A model generated the notes under the pieces. That model was not told where the DNA came from and ran no database searches. It was given only the letters and a program-made list of their open reading frames with translations. This document shows, piece by piece, positions 37,228-46,631 of a stretch of 64,000 nucleotides of DNA; position 1 is the stretch's first letter; every line of letters starts with the position of its first letter. The position numbers and the translations under genes were made by a program. The stretch is from Lentibacillus amyloliquefaciens (lineage in GTDB: Bacteria; Bacillota; Bacilli; Bacillales; Amphibacillaceae): the NCBI RefSeq assembly GCF_001307805.1, contig NZ_CP013862.1:930001-994000 (forward strand), given 5' to 3'.

Positions 37228-37743
37228 TCAGCTGATGTTTTGCAGATAAAAACGGTTATTGGCATATTTTATAAAGAAGTGACTGATAATTGGATAGAGA
37301 AGGATTATAAATACGGCATTACCGAGGGCATGATTCGTATCGAACGGAAGCCCTGTTAGATAATATGGCCAAAATTTACCCGCGATTGAGTAAGTCGTCA
37401 ACGAAATGATAAACCCGTATAAGTAACCGCTGAACACTGCGAAAAGGACAATCGCATAAACAGGAATTTTTTTGAAACATTTTCCAATCAAGCCGCTTAA
37501 TACTCCGATTAAGACCCAGGCGATGACTTGCCAGATTGTCCATATTCCCATACCAAGCAGCATATTTGATAGAAATGTCGTTAACAGGCCAAGTATTGCG
37601 GCAGCTACCGGGCCAAGCAGCAGACCACAAATGATAACCAATGACGTGACCGGCTGGACATTCGGAAGAAATACAAATAAACTTCGCCCGACAACAGCAA
37701 GTGCCGCCAATAAAGCCAGCAACGTCAGTTTATATGTGTTCAT
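37228..37743 (-). CDS. ECF-type transporter S component, candidate cobalamin specificity unit
   Basis: A 171-residue membrane protein with about six helices; the N-terminal part (LTLLALLAALAVVGR) contains the Ala-rich helix where S components contact EcfT. It starts at ATG 37743, two bases after the stop of the DUF4430 lipoprotein gene, so both share a transcript controlled by the cobalamin riboswitch. S components need the EcfA/EcfA'/EcfT module, not in this window (usually in the ribosomal protein region). In Bacillus subtilis the S component at this locus is the riboflavin one, but no FMN riboswitch is present here, so substrate cobalamin is inferred from the riboswitch. Confidence 0.75.
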   Translation of the reverse strand: MNTYKLTLLALLAALAVVGRSLFVFLPNVQPVTSLVIICGLLLGPVAAAILGLLTTFLSNMLLGMGIWTIWQVIAWVLIGVLSGLIGKCFKKIPVYAIVLFAVFSGYLYGFIISLTTYSIAGKFWPYYLTGLPFDTNHALGNAVFIILLYPIISHFFIKYANNRFYLQNIS

Positions 37744-37747
37744 CCAA

Positions 37748-38191
37748 CTATTCCCAGGCCTGAAAGTCAAATGTTACTTCATCGCCAGGTGACAATTCAT
37801 ATTCAGCGGCACCTACATTAGCCATTTCACCATTAACTTCGAAAATCCACGACTTATCTTCCCCTTCCTCAGCGGAAACCCGTTCAATTGAGGTTATAAA
37901 CTGGTCATCTTGTGCAGTCTCTACATAAAAGTTTTCCTTCATGACATCCATTAAAATAGCGCCTTCTTCAACCTCAATTTCCTGTTCGTCTATATATTCA
38001 CTGCCATTATCTTTGCTGATTGTAATGCGAACTTCGTTTTCACCAAGTTCACCTTCAGTATTATTTTCTTCTTCAGCAGTTTGTGTGCTGCTTTCATTTG
38101 ATTCAGATTGCTCTTCCCCGCCTGCGCCACAGCCTGCTAACAATCCAATTACAATCAAAATCGATGCGATGTATAAAAACCATTTATTCAT
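37748..38191 (-). CDS. DUF4430 (transcobalamin-like) lipoprotein
   Basis: A 147-residue lipoprotein with signal peptide and lipobox LLAGC, followed by an acidic Ser/Glu-rich linker and a DUF4430 domain (about 55-147: ITISKDNGSEY, GAILMDVMKENF, SWIFEVNGEMANVGAAEYEL, DEVTFDFQAWE). DUF4430 is related to the C-terminal domain of animal transcobalamin and intrinsic factor. ATG 38191 has AGGAGG eight bases upstream. It is the first gene after a cobalamin riboswitch and just before an ECF S component. Inferred role: capture cobalamin or a corrinoid at the surface and hand it to the transporter. Confidence 0.8.
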   Translation of the reverse strand: MNKWFLYIASILIVIGLLAGCGAGGEEQSESNESSTQTAEEENNTEGELGENEVRITISKDNGSEYIDEQEIEVEEGAILMDVMKENFYVETAQDDQFITSIERVSAEEGEDKSWIFEVNGEMANVGAAEYELSPGDEVTFDFQAWE

Positions 38192-38273
38192 GTCTGGTTC
38201 CTCCTGTATTTGTTTTTTTAAGGATAATTGCATGATGGACTCATAAAAACAATAATAAAAACGTATAGACCAC

Positions 38274-38303
38274 GAAAAAGCTGACCTCCTTCAGAGGTCA
38301 GCT
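38274..38303 (-). terminator. Riboswitch-linked terminator
   Basis: AGCTGACCTC and GAGGTCAGCT form a ten-pair stem with a five-base loop, followed by TTTTTC on the minus strand, about 75 bases after the aptamer and 85 before the lipoprotein ATG. It is the expected off-switch platform. Confidence 0.85.
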
Positions 38304-38376
38304 TGCAAAGACAATCGAAATATACATACGTCATTTATTCAATAACTTTTCGGTTGCCCCAATCGCTTAAATTCCC

Positions 38377-38560
38377 CGAAGCATTGAAACATCGACATTG
38401 GCAGGTCTACTGACTTGTGATTTCATCCTACTTTAAGCCCTTCCCATATGGATTCTTCCATATAGTGGTTAATGCTTATTTCGCTTATCACTCACAGTTG
38501 CGAGGACAGTTCCAGAATTTCACTGGATTCCCTTTTAAGCAAAATACACCAAAATCTTCG
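38377..38560 (-). promoter_or_regulatory. Cobalamin riboswitch
   Basis: On the minus strand the aptamer shows the conserved core AAAGGGAATCCAGTGAAATT followed by CTGGAACTGTCCTCGCAACTG, and the B12 box AAGTCAGTAGACCTGCC at 38400-38415. The closing helix P1 can be formed by CGAAG (38556-38560) and CTTCG (38377-38381). With the downstream terminator it should repress the lipoprotein and S-component genes when adenosylcobalamin is abundant. It lies in the gap after resE, which holds no gene. Confidence 0.93.
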
Positions 38561-38632
38561 TCTTATTTAAAATGTCAAAATAATACTATCATAGTCCCGT
38601 TACTTTTTCCAATATAAATTTAGCGAACATTC

Positions 38633-40396
38633 TTATTGCCCATTTATCGGAATTCTGATTTCGAACATCGTCCCCTCATCTATTCTACTGTTAACGGTAA
38701 TCGTTCCTTCATGTGCCTCAACGATATTTTTAGCGATGGCAAGCCCTAAACCTGTCCCTTTTTTCTTTTCATTTTTAGCACGTGATTTATCCGCTTTATA
38801 GAATCGCTCGAAGATGAACGGTATATCTTCTTCAGGTATGCCGCTACCATTATCTTCTATGGAGATATACAATTCTTTTCCTGTCGTTCCGGCAACCACT
38901 TTCACATAGCCATTTTCTTTCGTGTGTCTGATGGCGTTATCAATCAAGTTAGTAAACAACTGTTCGATGCGGTCTGCATCAATTGAAATAGTGGAGACTG
39001 ACAGATTTGTCTCAGAAATTAATTGCACATGACTTTCTTCAGCCATTCCCCCGAACTTTTTGATAATCCGTTCAATATATGATTTCACTTCAATATTTTC
39101 TTTATTTAGCTGTGTATGTCCTGCTTCCATGCGGGTCAAATCCAATAATTCATTGACGAGCCTTCCCATCCGGAATGATTCCTCATGGATAATTTGAGCC
39201 AGTTCGTTTTTCTCTTCTTTTGACTCAGCTACATCGTCGATTATTGCTTCACTGTATCCCTGCAGCATTGAAATCGGTGTTCGCAATTCATGCGAGACAT
39301 TGGCAATAAAATCTTTACGCATCTTATCCATTTGTCTTTCTTCGGTCATATCACGGATGACTGCAACTGCTCCACGAATGTAAGTCTGATCATACAACGG
39401 CGTCATAATCATGACCCATGTACGCCCTTGACTGTCAATCTCACGGATAACTTCTTTTTCATCTTGAATAACACTTCTTAAAATATCGTTCAATGGTTCA
39501 GGCGTTTTATGATTACCACCATTCACTTCCAGACCTTTGTCATAATAAAGGTTTTGAATAAATTGTTCTGCAGGCGGATTTGTTACAAGCATGTCACCAT
39601 TCCGATTTAATGTAATGACACCATCAGCCATTGAACTGACGATACTTGAGATTTGCTCCTTTTCCTGCCTTAATGCATTGATATGAAATTTAAGCTGTCT
39701 TCCCATTCTGTTAAAAGCTATCGCTAATTCACCAATCTCGTCATGCGTCAGAATAGGGACTTTCGTATTGAATTCACCCCGTGTTAAGTCAAGAACTGCC
39801 TCGCGCATCTTAATAAGTGGCGATGTGATCCGTGTTGACAGAAAGAATGCGAAAATAACTGTCAAAATGATAGCGATCCCGGCAGCCAGTAAGATTATTT
39901 TAGTTGTTTCAGCTTTCGTTTGATTCAGAATATCCAGTGATTGATAGATGAACACAGCTCCGCCCTGATTTATCGGTGTTCCGACAATCATCGCCTCCAC
40001 GCTGGAGTTTGGCAGGGTGGTTTCTTTTTTAACATTTTCACCATTCGTAAATACGGTCATTAAATCTTCATCTGTACGCAGCCAGTCAGGATTCAGCTCA
40101 TTTAACCCATCATCTGTACTGCCAGATACGCGGAAGGTTCCATCACCATAAACGACTGCAATACGGCTTACCGGATCTTTAACCAATTGAGCATTTTCAA
40201 ATGCCAATTCCTGATCATCATGCTGTTCCACCATATCAGACACTTTTGTGGCTGTCTGCATCATATCATTCTCGGCTTCATTGACATGGAATGTTTCAAA
40301 AAATTCAAGCAATAAAATAGTCAGAATAAATAATACAAAAGAAACTAGCAATAATATCGTTATTGCTAGCTTACCTACTACACTGCGCCAGAACAT
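38633..40396 (-). CDS. resE: Sensor histidine kinase ResE
   Basis: Membrane sensor of the ResDE system that responds to oxygen limitation and nitric oxide. Its 587 residues have a first helix near 8-30, an extracytoplasmic sensor domain, a second helix (about 165-188), HAMP (TRITSPLIKMREAVLDL), a PAS domain (SSMADGVITLNRNGD), HisKA with phospho-acceptor His in IANVSHELRTPISML, and HATPase motifs (NLIDNAIRHT, EDNGSGIPEEDI, GTGLGLAIAK). It overlaps the resD stop as TAATG, so translation is coupled. Confidence 0.94.
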   Translation of the reverse strand: MFWRSVVGKLAITILLLVSFVLFILTILLLEFFETFHVNEAENDMMQTATKVSDMVEQHDDQELAFENAQLVKDPVSRIAVVYGDGTFRVSGSTDDGLNELNPDWLRTDEDLMTVFTNGENVKKETTLPNSSVEAMIVGTPINQGGAVFIYQSLDILNQTKAETTKIILLAAGIAIILTVIFAFFLSTRITSPLIKMREAVLDLTRGEFNTKVPILTHDEIGELAIAFNRMGRQLKFHINALRQEKEQISSIVSSMADGVITLNRNGDMLVTNPPAEQFIQNLYYDKGLEVNGGNHKTPEPLNDILRSVIQDEKEVIREIDSQGRTWVMIMTPLYDQTYIRGAVAVIRDMTEERQMDKMRKDFIANVSHELRTPISMLQGYSEAIIDDVAESKEEKNELAQIIHEESFRMGRLVNELLDLTRMEAGHTQLNKENIEVKSYIERIIKKFGGMAEESHVQLISETNLSVSTISIDADRIEQLFTNLIDNAIRHTKENGYVKVVAGTTGKELYISIEDNGSGIPEEDIPFIFERFYKADKSRAKNEKKKGTGLGLAIAKNIVEAHEGTITVNSRIDEGTMFEIRIPINGQ

Positions 40397-41112
40397 TATG
40401 CATCATCTACCTCAAATTTATATCCGACACCCCAGACAGTCACAATCATTTCTGCAGCCTGCTTGGATACATGATTCAGTTTTTCCCGAAGTCTTTTCAC
40501 GTGCGTATCAACGGTTCTTAAATCGCCAAAAAATTCATATTCCCACACTTCCTTAAGCAGCACTTCTCTGCTGAACACTTTATCCGGGGCTTCAGCAAGG
40601 AAACATAACAACTCATATTCTTTCGGTGTCAGACTCACTTCGCTGCCCTCAGATGTTACCCGATGTGCATCGTAGTCTATGGTTAAATAGGGAAAAACAA
40701 TTAAATTTTTTGTTGGTTTCTCTGCTTCATTATACTTGCTGGAAGTAACTCTTCTTAACACGGCTTTGACACGCAATACGACTTCTCGAGGACTGAACGG
40801 TTTAACAATATAGTCATCTGTTCCGACTTCAAACCCTTGAACGCGATTTGATTCCTCTCCTTTTGCCGTAAGCATGATAATTGGCGTGTTTTTTTCTTTG
40901 CGTAACTCTTTTGTCATTTCAATACCGTCCATCTCGGGCATCATAATATCAAGCAAAATGACATCATAGTCTGCAGCCAATGCGAGGCCTAAAGCCTCTT
41001 GTCCATCTGCCGCCTCCTCAACAAGAAAATCTTCTTTTTCAAGATACATGCGTACTAATCTGCGGATACGGTCTTCATCATCTACTACAAGTATTTTTGG
41101 ATTTTCCTCCAT
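40396..41112 (-). CDS. resD: Response regulator ResD
   Basis: OmpR-family transcription regulator that activates respiration, cytochrome c maturation and anaerobic genes. Receiver domain with acidic pocket VVDDED and phospho-acceptor Asp in VILLDIMMPEMDG; Lys in DDYIVKPFSPRE; winged-helix DNA-binding domain in the C-terminal half (LTPKEYELLCFLAEAPDKVF). The start is ATG 41112 (MEENPKILVVDDED) with GGGGAGAG upstream. At 238 residues it is standard. In Bacillus it also controls resA and qcr expression, whose genes are in this window. Confidence 0.95.
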   Translation of the reverse strand: MEENPKILVVDDEDRIRRLVRMYLEKEDFLVEEAADGQEALGLALAADYDVILLDIMMPEMDGIEMTKELRKEKNTPIIMLTAKGEESNRVQGFEVGTDDYIVKPFSPREVVLRVKAVLRRVTSSKYNEAEKPTKNLIVFPYLTIDYDAHRVTSEGSEVSLTPKEYELLCFLAEAPDKVFSREVLLKEVWEYEFFGDLRTVDTHVKRLREKLNHVSKQAAEMIVTVWGVGYKFEVDDA

Positions 41113-41174
41113 CCAGACTCTCCCCCCAATGCTCAGATTCAAGTGTCGTTATCGTTCATCCGGCGCTTTGTTCA

Positions 41175-42368
41175 CTATGCATAGGAGTGAAGTCCTGCTA
41201 AAATCAGGTTCACTGCAATCAGGTTGAACATGATAATCGCAAAACCTACAACAGCAAGCCAGGCCGATTTTTCACCATGCCAACCTCTCGATAAACGCAA
41301 ATGAAGGAATGCGGCATAGAAAAACCATGTTACCAGGGCCCAAACTTCTTTGGGATCCCAGCCCCAAAAACGGTCCCAGGCAATCTGTGCCCAAATCGAT
41401 GCAAATATTAAGCCTCCCAAAGTAAATACCGGAAAACCGATAGCAACTGCTCGATAAGATACTTCATCCAGCATATCAGGTTTTGCTTTTTTCAGGAAGG
41501 GCTGAATAGCTGCTCCAATTCGTTTTCGCAGAATCAGCCGGAGTAAACCGTATAATACCAGTCCGGTCAGCACTGACCAAATAAGTGTATTGAATTTGCG
41601 CGCAGCATCAACACCTTGCATCCATCCCGGAGCAGCAAATAATGGTTCCATCCGGTCGCCTGTCAATAATTCTCCTTCATTCGGGCCGGCAATCGGCGGT
41701 AAATGGTAATCGGTTGTCATCGTCTGTCCATTAGCTGCTGAGTACTCGAATTCCGCACTGTAGCCCGATATGTTAAACGCTGCCGATATCAGACTGAATC
41801 CGACAAAAATAAACAGACCAATCAAGATGACTTCAAGCCATGTGGTGCGTTTCGTCCTGACTGTTTGATCGATTTGCCTGATCAAATAGATGAGTCCGGC
41901 TACAAAGCTGATCGACAATATGGCCTCGCCTAAGGCAACGGTTGTAACGTGTATATACAACCAGTTACTTTGCAATGACGGGACCAATGGCGCAATTTCG
42001 GTCGGGAATACACTTGCAAACGCAATCACAATCATAGCAATCGGAAGGGCAAACAATCCCAATATATTTAACTTATAGATAAAGTAAATGATAATAAACG
42101 CAAATACCAATCCCATGCCAAAAAACGTCATAAATTCAAACATGTTACTGACGGGGGCATGTCCGCTCGCTATCCATCTTGTAATAAAGTATACAATCTG
42201 GGCCAGAAAACCGATGATAGTGAGCGTAATTCCAATTTTACCGCTTATACCTTCCTTGGTTTTTTTATTTTTTTGCCTGATTGTCGCGCCAAAGAATAAG
42301 GTGGCAATTAAATACAGGACGAATGCTGCATAGAGCATTGTGCTGCTTATATTTACTAAAGAATCCAT
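41175..42368 (-). CDS. resC: Cytochrome c biogenesis protein ResC (CcsA family)
   Basis: Membrane subunit of the system II haem-export and cytochrome c synthetase complex (with ResB). Its 397 residues have about eight hydrophobic helices and the tryptophan-rich haem-binding signature [23 protein letters not shown], given here in parts: [14 protein letters not shown] near 325. Conserved His residues flank it. AGGAGG precedes ATG 42368. It follows resB by 30 bases and precedes resD. Confidence 0.94.
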   Translation of the reverse strand: MDSLVNISSTMLYAAFVLYLIATLFFGATIRQKNKKTKEGISGKIGITLTIIGFLAQIVYFITRWIASGHAPVSNMFEFMTFFGMGLVFAFIIIYFIYKLNILGLFALPIAMIVIAFASVFPTEIAPLVPSLQSNWLYIHVTTVALGEAILSISFVAGLIYLIRQIDQTVRTKRTTWLEVILIGLFIFVGFSLISAAFNISGYSAEFEYSAANGQTMTTDYHLPPIAGPNEGELLTGDRMEPLFAAPGWMQGVDAARKFNTLIWSVLTGLVLYGLLRLILRKRIGAAIQPFLKKAKPDMLDEVSYRAVAIGFPVFTLGGLIFASIWAQIAWDRFWGWDPKEVWALVTWFFYAAFLHLRLSRGWHGEKSAWLAVVGFAIIMFNLIAVNLILAGLHSYA

Positions 42369-42398
42369 TTATATCCTCCTTCAGCTGTGCCATTTCAG

Positions 42399-44033
42399 CT
42401 ATTCAAGTTCCTGCTGATCGTCAACCATTTTCACATTGGTGTCTTCTATTGCATATTCAATATCCTTCTTAAGTCCAAACCAGTTTTTATTGGTATGACC
42501 GGCCAGTATGATACCTTCATCTTCAGGATTCAGCCATATTCTCCGATGCTGCCAGTACATCCCTTGAATAACACCAATCATGAAGATAGCTGCTCCAATT
42601 ATAAAGAATGGCAACGTATGATCCACCCTCACGGTCAACCCGCTCGCGTAACGCGTGTCAAAATCCTGGACACCCAGTTTATAATCGTTTTCTCCTGATG
42701 CGTCAACGTTTCTGCCAATTCCAACAAAACTCATTTCAGGTTCTTCATTATCAGGAGGATGGACAGTAAACACAAAAGCAGGATTTCTTGGATAATTCGT
42801 TTTGGATCTTGGCTCTCCTTCGTCAAGCTCATAATCCGGATAGTATTGGCTGAGAACAACCCGGAAGCCATTATCAAGCGTATATTCGTCTTTAGGGTCT
42901 GTCAAATCTACTTGAAATTCACCGAGTGATGTTTCCTCAGAATCATTTGTTTCATGTATTTTAAATGACATGCTTTCAAATTCATTCTGTTGATAACCGG
43001 CTTGGTACAGCGTATAGCCATCAAATTTCAATGGATGATTCATACGTATTTCTTCTTCAGTGACTTTTTCCAGTTCCGGTTCAGCCCCTGCAATATTTTC
43101 ACCGGTCTCTTTATAAATGACGGCGTTTGTCTGAAAGTTTTTTTCGACCATGCCCTCTTGCTGAATTGCTTCCTGGAACCGTTCATCATTTTCATCATAC
43201 GTTTCTAAAATAAATTCCTTGTTTTCAATGTGATATTCACTGTCTGTTCCAGGGATAACGGTCGTTTCGCCTTCCCGAACCCAGACATATTCATCCATAT
43301 ACATAAACGGAGTCATACGAAGCAGTGCTGCAATTAGAATGATAATCAGACCAATATGGTTGACGTATGGACCCCACCGTGAAAATCGTCCCTTTTCCGC
43401 CAGTATGTGGCCTTTTTCTTCACGTATTTTATAATGCTTTTTCTTTAGCTTGGAGACAACTGCTGATTTATCGTCATCTGTTATTTGGTCGGTTTTGCTA
43501 AACAGACGCTGCCGTTTCAGAAACTGGGCATGACGCCTTGGTTTTTGACGTTTTAATGCTTTAAACAAAGGGACAAATCGATCAATACTGCAAATAACAA
43601 GTGAAATACCGATTAGTGCAATCAGCAGCAAGTACCACCAGGAACTGTACAGATTATGAAAACCAAGTTGGTAATATATCTGCCCCATAATACCATACGT
43701 CGCTTCATAATAAACAGACGGGTCACGATTGGCTGCCCCTGCCGGTATGTATTGTTCCTGCGGGAAGATGGTTCCGGCACCTGAGGCCAGCAGTGCAAGG
43801 ACAATCAGCCAAACGCCAACTTTGACAGAAGAAAAGAAATTCCATATTTTATCAACAATCGATTTATTATAAGTCTGTGATCTGCGGGCACTTCCTTCAT
43901 AACGCATATTTAACAGTTTCCGCTGATCGTTACCATCAATATGCTGGTTTTCTTCCACCGGTTTGCCGCATGCTTCACAGAGGACGGTACCCTCAGGATT
44001 AACATGCCCGCACTCACACTTTATTTTTTGCAT
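42399..44033 (-). CDS. resB: Cytochrome c biogenesis protein ResB (Ccs1 family)
   Basis: Large membrane partner of ResC in haem ligation to apocytochrome c. The 544 residues start with a zinc-ribbon-like motif (CECGHVNPEGTVLCEACGK), then a first helix (VGVWLIVLALLASGAGTIF), two more in the first half, a large extracytoplasmic domain (about 240-480) and a final helix (LPFFIIGAAIFMIGVIQGMYW). It lies 34 bases after resA. The QcrC haem c motif in this window is a direct client of this system. Confidence 0.94.
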   Translation of the reverse strand: MQKIKCECGHVNPEGTVLCEACGKPVEENQHIDGNDQRKLLNMRYEGSARRSQTYNKSIVDKIWNFFSSVKVGVWLIVLALLASGAGTIFPQEQYIPAGAANRDPSVYYEATYGIMGQIYYQLGFHNLYSSWWYLLLIALIGISLVICSIDRFVPLFKALKRQKPRRHAQFLKRQRLFSKTDQITDDDKSAVVSKLKKKHYKIREEKGHILAEKGRFSRWGPYVNHIGLIIILIAALLRMTPFMYMDEYVWVREGETTVIPGTDSEYHIENKEFILETYDENDERFQEAIQQEGMVEKNFQTNAVIYKETGENIAGAEPELEKVTEEEIRMNHPLKFDGYTLYQAGYQQNEFESMSFKIHETNDSEETSLGEFQVDLTDPKDEYTLDNGFRVVLSQYYPDYELDEGEPRSKTNYPRNPAFVFTVHPPDNEEPEMSFVGIGRNVDASGENDYKLGVQDFDTRYASGLTVRVDHTLPFFIIGAAIFMIGVIQGMYWQHRRIWLNPEDEGIILAGHTNKNWFGLKKDIEYAIEDTNVKMVDDQQELE

Positions 44034-44066
44034 TCATATCCCTCACAATTGGTGCAGTCGCAACAT

Positions 44067-44642
44067 CTATTGTTCCGGCTGTATCTGCTGCAGATAACCT
44101 TCTATTTTATCAAGCGTCAGTCCGCCCTCTACCACTTCAACGATTTCCCTCTCAGGGTTGATAAAGAATGTTGTCGGCAAAGGTCCCACTTGATAAGTGT
44201 TCATGACTTCTTCATTTGAATCATACGGCACAGGGAAAGTCAAATCATATTTATTAATAAACCGGTCCACAACAAATTGAGTTGTATCAAGATTGACTGC
44301 GATTATTTCCACGCCTTTTTCCTTATATTCCGGATAGAGTGATTCCATATAGGGCATCTCATCTTCACATGGTTCACACCATGTCCCCCAAAAATTCAAC
44401 ATGACACCCTTTCCCTCCAGTTCGCTTAACTGAATGGTTTCTTTCTCGTTATTCTTATTAATTTGTTCAAGCTTAAAATCCGGGGCTTGTGTGCCTGCTC
44501 TGACTTCTGTTTGATCTTTCGTAAAGTTGGATGCTAAAGCGTATATAACTGCAACTAGCAAGACAGCCAATACAACCGTCCTGAAAATAAGACGCTGTTT
44601 TTTCTTATGCTGTTTGTTGCCTTTTGCCACTGGTCCACTCAT
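44067..44642 (-). CDS. resA: Thiol-disulfide oxidoreductase ResA
   Basis: Membrane-anchored thioredoxin-like protein that keeps the CxxCH Cys pair of apocytochrome c reduced. It has an N-terminal membrane anchor (TVVLAVLLVAVIYALA), active site WCEPCEDEMPYM, and the cis-Pro loop GPLPTTFFIN. The CEPC motif is the one characteristic of ResA. At 191 residues it is complete. It is the first gene of resABCDE, 70 bases after rluB. Confidence 0.95.
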   Translation of the reverse strand: MSGPVAKGNKQHKKKQRLIFRTVVLAVLLVAVIYALASNFTKDQTEVRAGTQAPDFKLEQINKNNEKETIQLSELEGKGVMLNFWGTWCEPCEDEMPYMESLYPEYKEKGVEIIAVNLDTTQFVVDRFINKYDLTFPVPYDSNEEVMNTYQVGPLPTTFFINPEREIVEVVEGGLTLDKIEGYLQQIQPEQ

Positions 44643-44710
44643 TGGTTGCTCACTCCCAAGGCTATTATATCATGTAAGCAATAAGTTAAATTTGTCTATT
44701 GTTTAACAAT

Positions 44711-45442
44711 TTAATCACTCGCCAATAAACGCATTTTTTTTACTTCATGCGGAGTAAGTGCCCGGGAGTCTCCGGGCTGCATATGATTAAGCGTCAATAG
44801 ACCATATTTTTCCCGTTTCAGTTTGGAAACAGGATAGCCTAACACATCCATCATCCGTCTGATATGTCTGTTTTTTCCCTCATGCAGGGTCATTTCGACG
44901 ATCATTGTGTTCTTTTGCCTGTTGACTTCTAAAATGTTGTAATTAACAATTTTTAACAGATCATCTCCTTCACGAACACCTTTCCGCAGTTTATTAAGTT
45001 CGCGCTTGTCGGGTATCCCCTTAATTTTTGCCACATAGACTTTATCGATGCCATAGCTTGGATGCATCAGTAAATTGGCAAAATCCCCGTCATTTGTTAA
45101 AAGAAGAATCCCTGATGTATCATAATCAAGCCTGCCGATTGGGTAAATGCGCTCGTCTACTTCACCCAGATAATCTGTTACGACTTTTCTGCCTTTATCG
45201 TCATGAATGCTTGAAATGACACCCCGTGGTTTATAAAGCATATAATATACAGGTTCTTCCTTTTCAAGAAGGACTCCATTTACTTCAAGATCATCCTGTG
45301 GCGATACTTTTGTTCCCAGTTCGGTCACTATTTTTTTGTTAACTTTCACTTTGCCTTCCGTAATTAGCTTTTCTGCTTTTCTCCGGGAAGTCACTCCGCT
45401 TTGAGCAATTACTTTTTGAAGTCGTTCTTTTGAATTTGTCAT
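44711..45442 (-). CDS. rluB: 23S rRNA pseudouridine synthase RluB family
   Basis: RsuA-family pseudouridine synthase. The N-terminal S4 RNA-binding domain is RLQKVIAQSGVTSRRKAEKLI; the catalytic Asp is in YPIGRLDYDTSGILLLTNDGD; EGKNRHIRRMM is the C-terminal family motif. The start ATG 45442 has GGTGATAAA before it; upstream codons of the frame are not supported. It has 243 residues. It lies between spmB and resA, as in Bacillus subtilis, and modifies the 2605 region of 23S rRNA in homologues. Confidence 0.92.
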   Translation of the reverse strand: MTNSKERLQKVIAQSGVTSRRKAEKLITEGKVKVNKKIVTELGTKVSPQDDLEVNGVLLEKEEPVYYMLYKPRGVISSIHDDKGRKVVTDYLGEVDERIYPIGRLDYDTSGILLLTNDGDFANLLMHPSYGIDKVYVAKIKGIPDKRELNKLRKGVREGDDLLKIVNYNILEVNRQKNTMIVEMTLHEGKNRHIRRMMDVLGYPVSKLKREKYGLLTLNHMQPGDSRALTPHEVKKMRLLASD

Positions 45443-45477
45443 TTTATCACCATATTTTTTTATTCTTTTCATAATAG

Positions 45478-45502
45478 AAGCGTTAACCATATGTTAACGC
45501 TT
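45478..45502 (-). terminator. Hairpin between spmB and rluB
   Basis: AAGCGTTAAC and GTTAACGCTT form a perfect ten-pair stem with a five-base loop. The minus-strand tail CTATTATG is not a good T-run, so it may be a weak terminator or processing site. Confidence 0.4.
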
Positions 45503-45513
45503 ATCTGAGAAGT

Positions 45514-46044
45514 TTATCCAAAAATTAACGTTACGATGATTACCGAAGCAATTATACCAACAAGATCAGCTAATAGTCCAACTTTAAGTGCGTATTTCAT
45601 TTTTTTGATCCCGACCGCCCCGAAATAAATCGTCAAGATGTATAAAGTGGTGTCTGTACTCCCTTGCATAGTTGAGGCCAATCTGCCGATAAACGAATCC
45701 GGGCCGTGTGTTCCGATGATTTCTGTTGTCATACCCAATGCAGCTGTACCCGAAATTGGCCTGACCATCGCTAATGGTATGATTTCCGGCGGGACACCGA
45801 TGAAAATAAGAAAAGGTGAAATTAGTTCAATAAATGCATTAAGGGCACCTGAACTTCGTAAAATTGAAATGGCTACAATCATCCCTACTAAAAAAGGAAG
45901 CAAGGAAAATGCCATTTTGACACCATCTTTTCCTCCTTCCACAAACATTTCATATGTTGGTACACGTCTCCAGGTGGCCACAAACAGCACAATCAGAATA
46001 AAACACGGGATCAGCCAGGTGCTGAGTGTTGTGAGAATACTCAT
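45514..46044 (-). CDS. spmB: Spore maturation protein B
   Basis: A 176-residue membrane protein needed with SpmA for spore core dehydration. It has about five hydrophobic helices; conserved blocks are RPISGTAALGMTTEI and LASTMQGSTDTTLYI, typical of the Gate (nucleoside recognition) domain. It overlaps the spmA stop as ATGA with AGGAGG upstream. It is the last gene of dacB-spmA-spmB. Confidence 0.92.
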   Translation of the reverse strand: MSILTTLSTWLIPCFILIVLFVATWRRVPTYEMFVEGGKDGVKMAFSLLPFLVGMIVAISILRSSGALNAFIELISPFLIFIGVPPEIIPLAMVRPISGTAALGMTTEIIGTHGPDSFIGRLASTMQGSTDTTLYILTIYFGAVGIKKMKYALKVGLLADLVGIIASVIIVTLIFG

Positions 46045-46631
46045 GTCTTTGTCCTCCTGAGGTCTCTGTAATAAAAAATACGGTCAATGATTAATGCGCA
46101 TATTGATGAAATAAGTGTGGCAATCATCGTTGTACCAACAATTTCAGTCGGAGAAACAGAATCGTATTGCATCCTTATTGATATAACTGTCGTTGGGATG
46201 ATCGTTAAACTGGATGTATTTATTGCCAAAAAAGTAATCATTGAACGTGAAGCAGTGTCGGTTCCACTTAATTCCTTCATCTGTTCCATTGCCTTAATCC
46301 CCATTGGAGTGGCAGCATTTCCCAGGCCAAAAATATTAGCGGTAATATTTGATAATATATAGCCCATTGCCGGATGGTCCTTTGGTATTTCCGGAAATAT
46401 TTTAATAATAACCGGTCTGAATACTTTGGCTAGAAAACTTAAAATACCGGCTTCTTCTGCAACTTTCATAATCCCAAGCCAAAAAACAAGTATGCTGATC
46501 AGACCGATTGATAACGTAACAGCTTCTTCTGCACTTTCAAATAAAGCTTGATTAACGTCGTCCATCGTTCCATTGAACATAGCATAAACAATGCCGATTC
46601 CAGCCATTAAAGCCCATATGATGTTAACCAT
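46041..46631 (-). CDS. spmA: Spore maturation protein A
   Basis: Membrane protein of the same Gate-domain family as SpmB; both act together in the mother cell to lower core water. About 196 residues with conserved FGLGNAATPMGIKAMEQM and TFLAINTSSLTIIPTT. The start at ATG 46631 (MVNIIWALMAG) is preferred over TTG 46640; it overlaps the dacB end, where AGGG lies about ten bases upstream. It is coupled to spmB downstream. Confidence 0.92.
   Translation of the reverse strand: MVNIIWALMAGIGIVYAMFNGTMDDVNQALFESAEEAVTLSIGLISILVFWLGIMKVAEEAGILSFLAKVFRPVIIKIFPEIPKDHPAMGYILSNITANIFGLGNAATPMGIKAMEQMKELSGTDTASRSMITFLAINTSSLTIIPTTVISIRMQYDSVSPTEIVGTTMIATLISSICALIIDRIFYYRDLRRTKT

Noticed and set aside
38680..38760. 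Second terminator expected after resE
   Set aside because: No stem with a T-run was found between resE and the riboswitch; read-through into the riboswitch region cannot be excluded.
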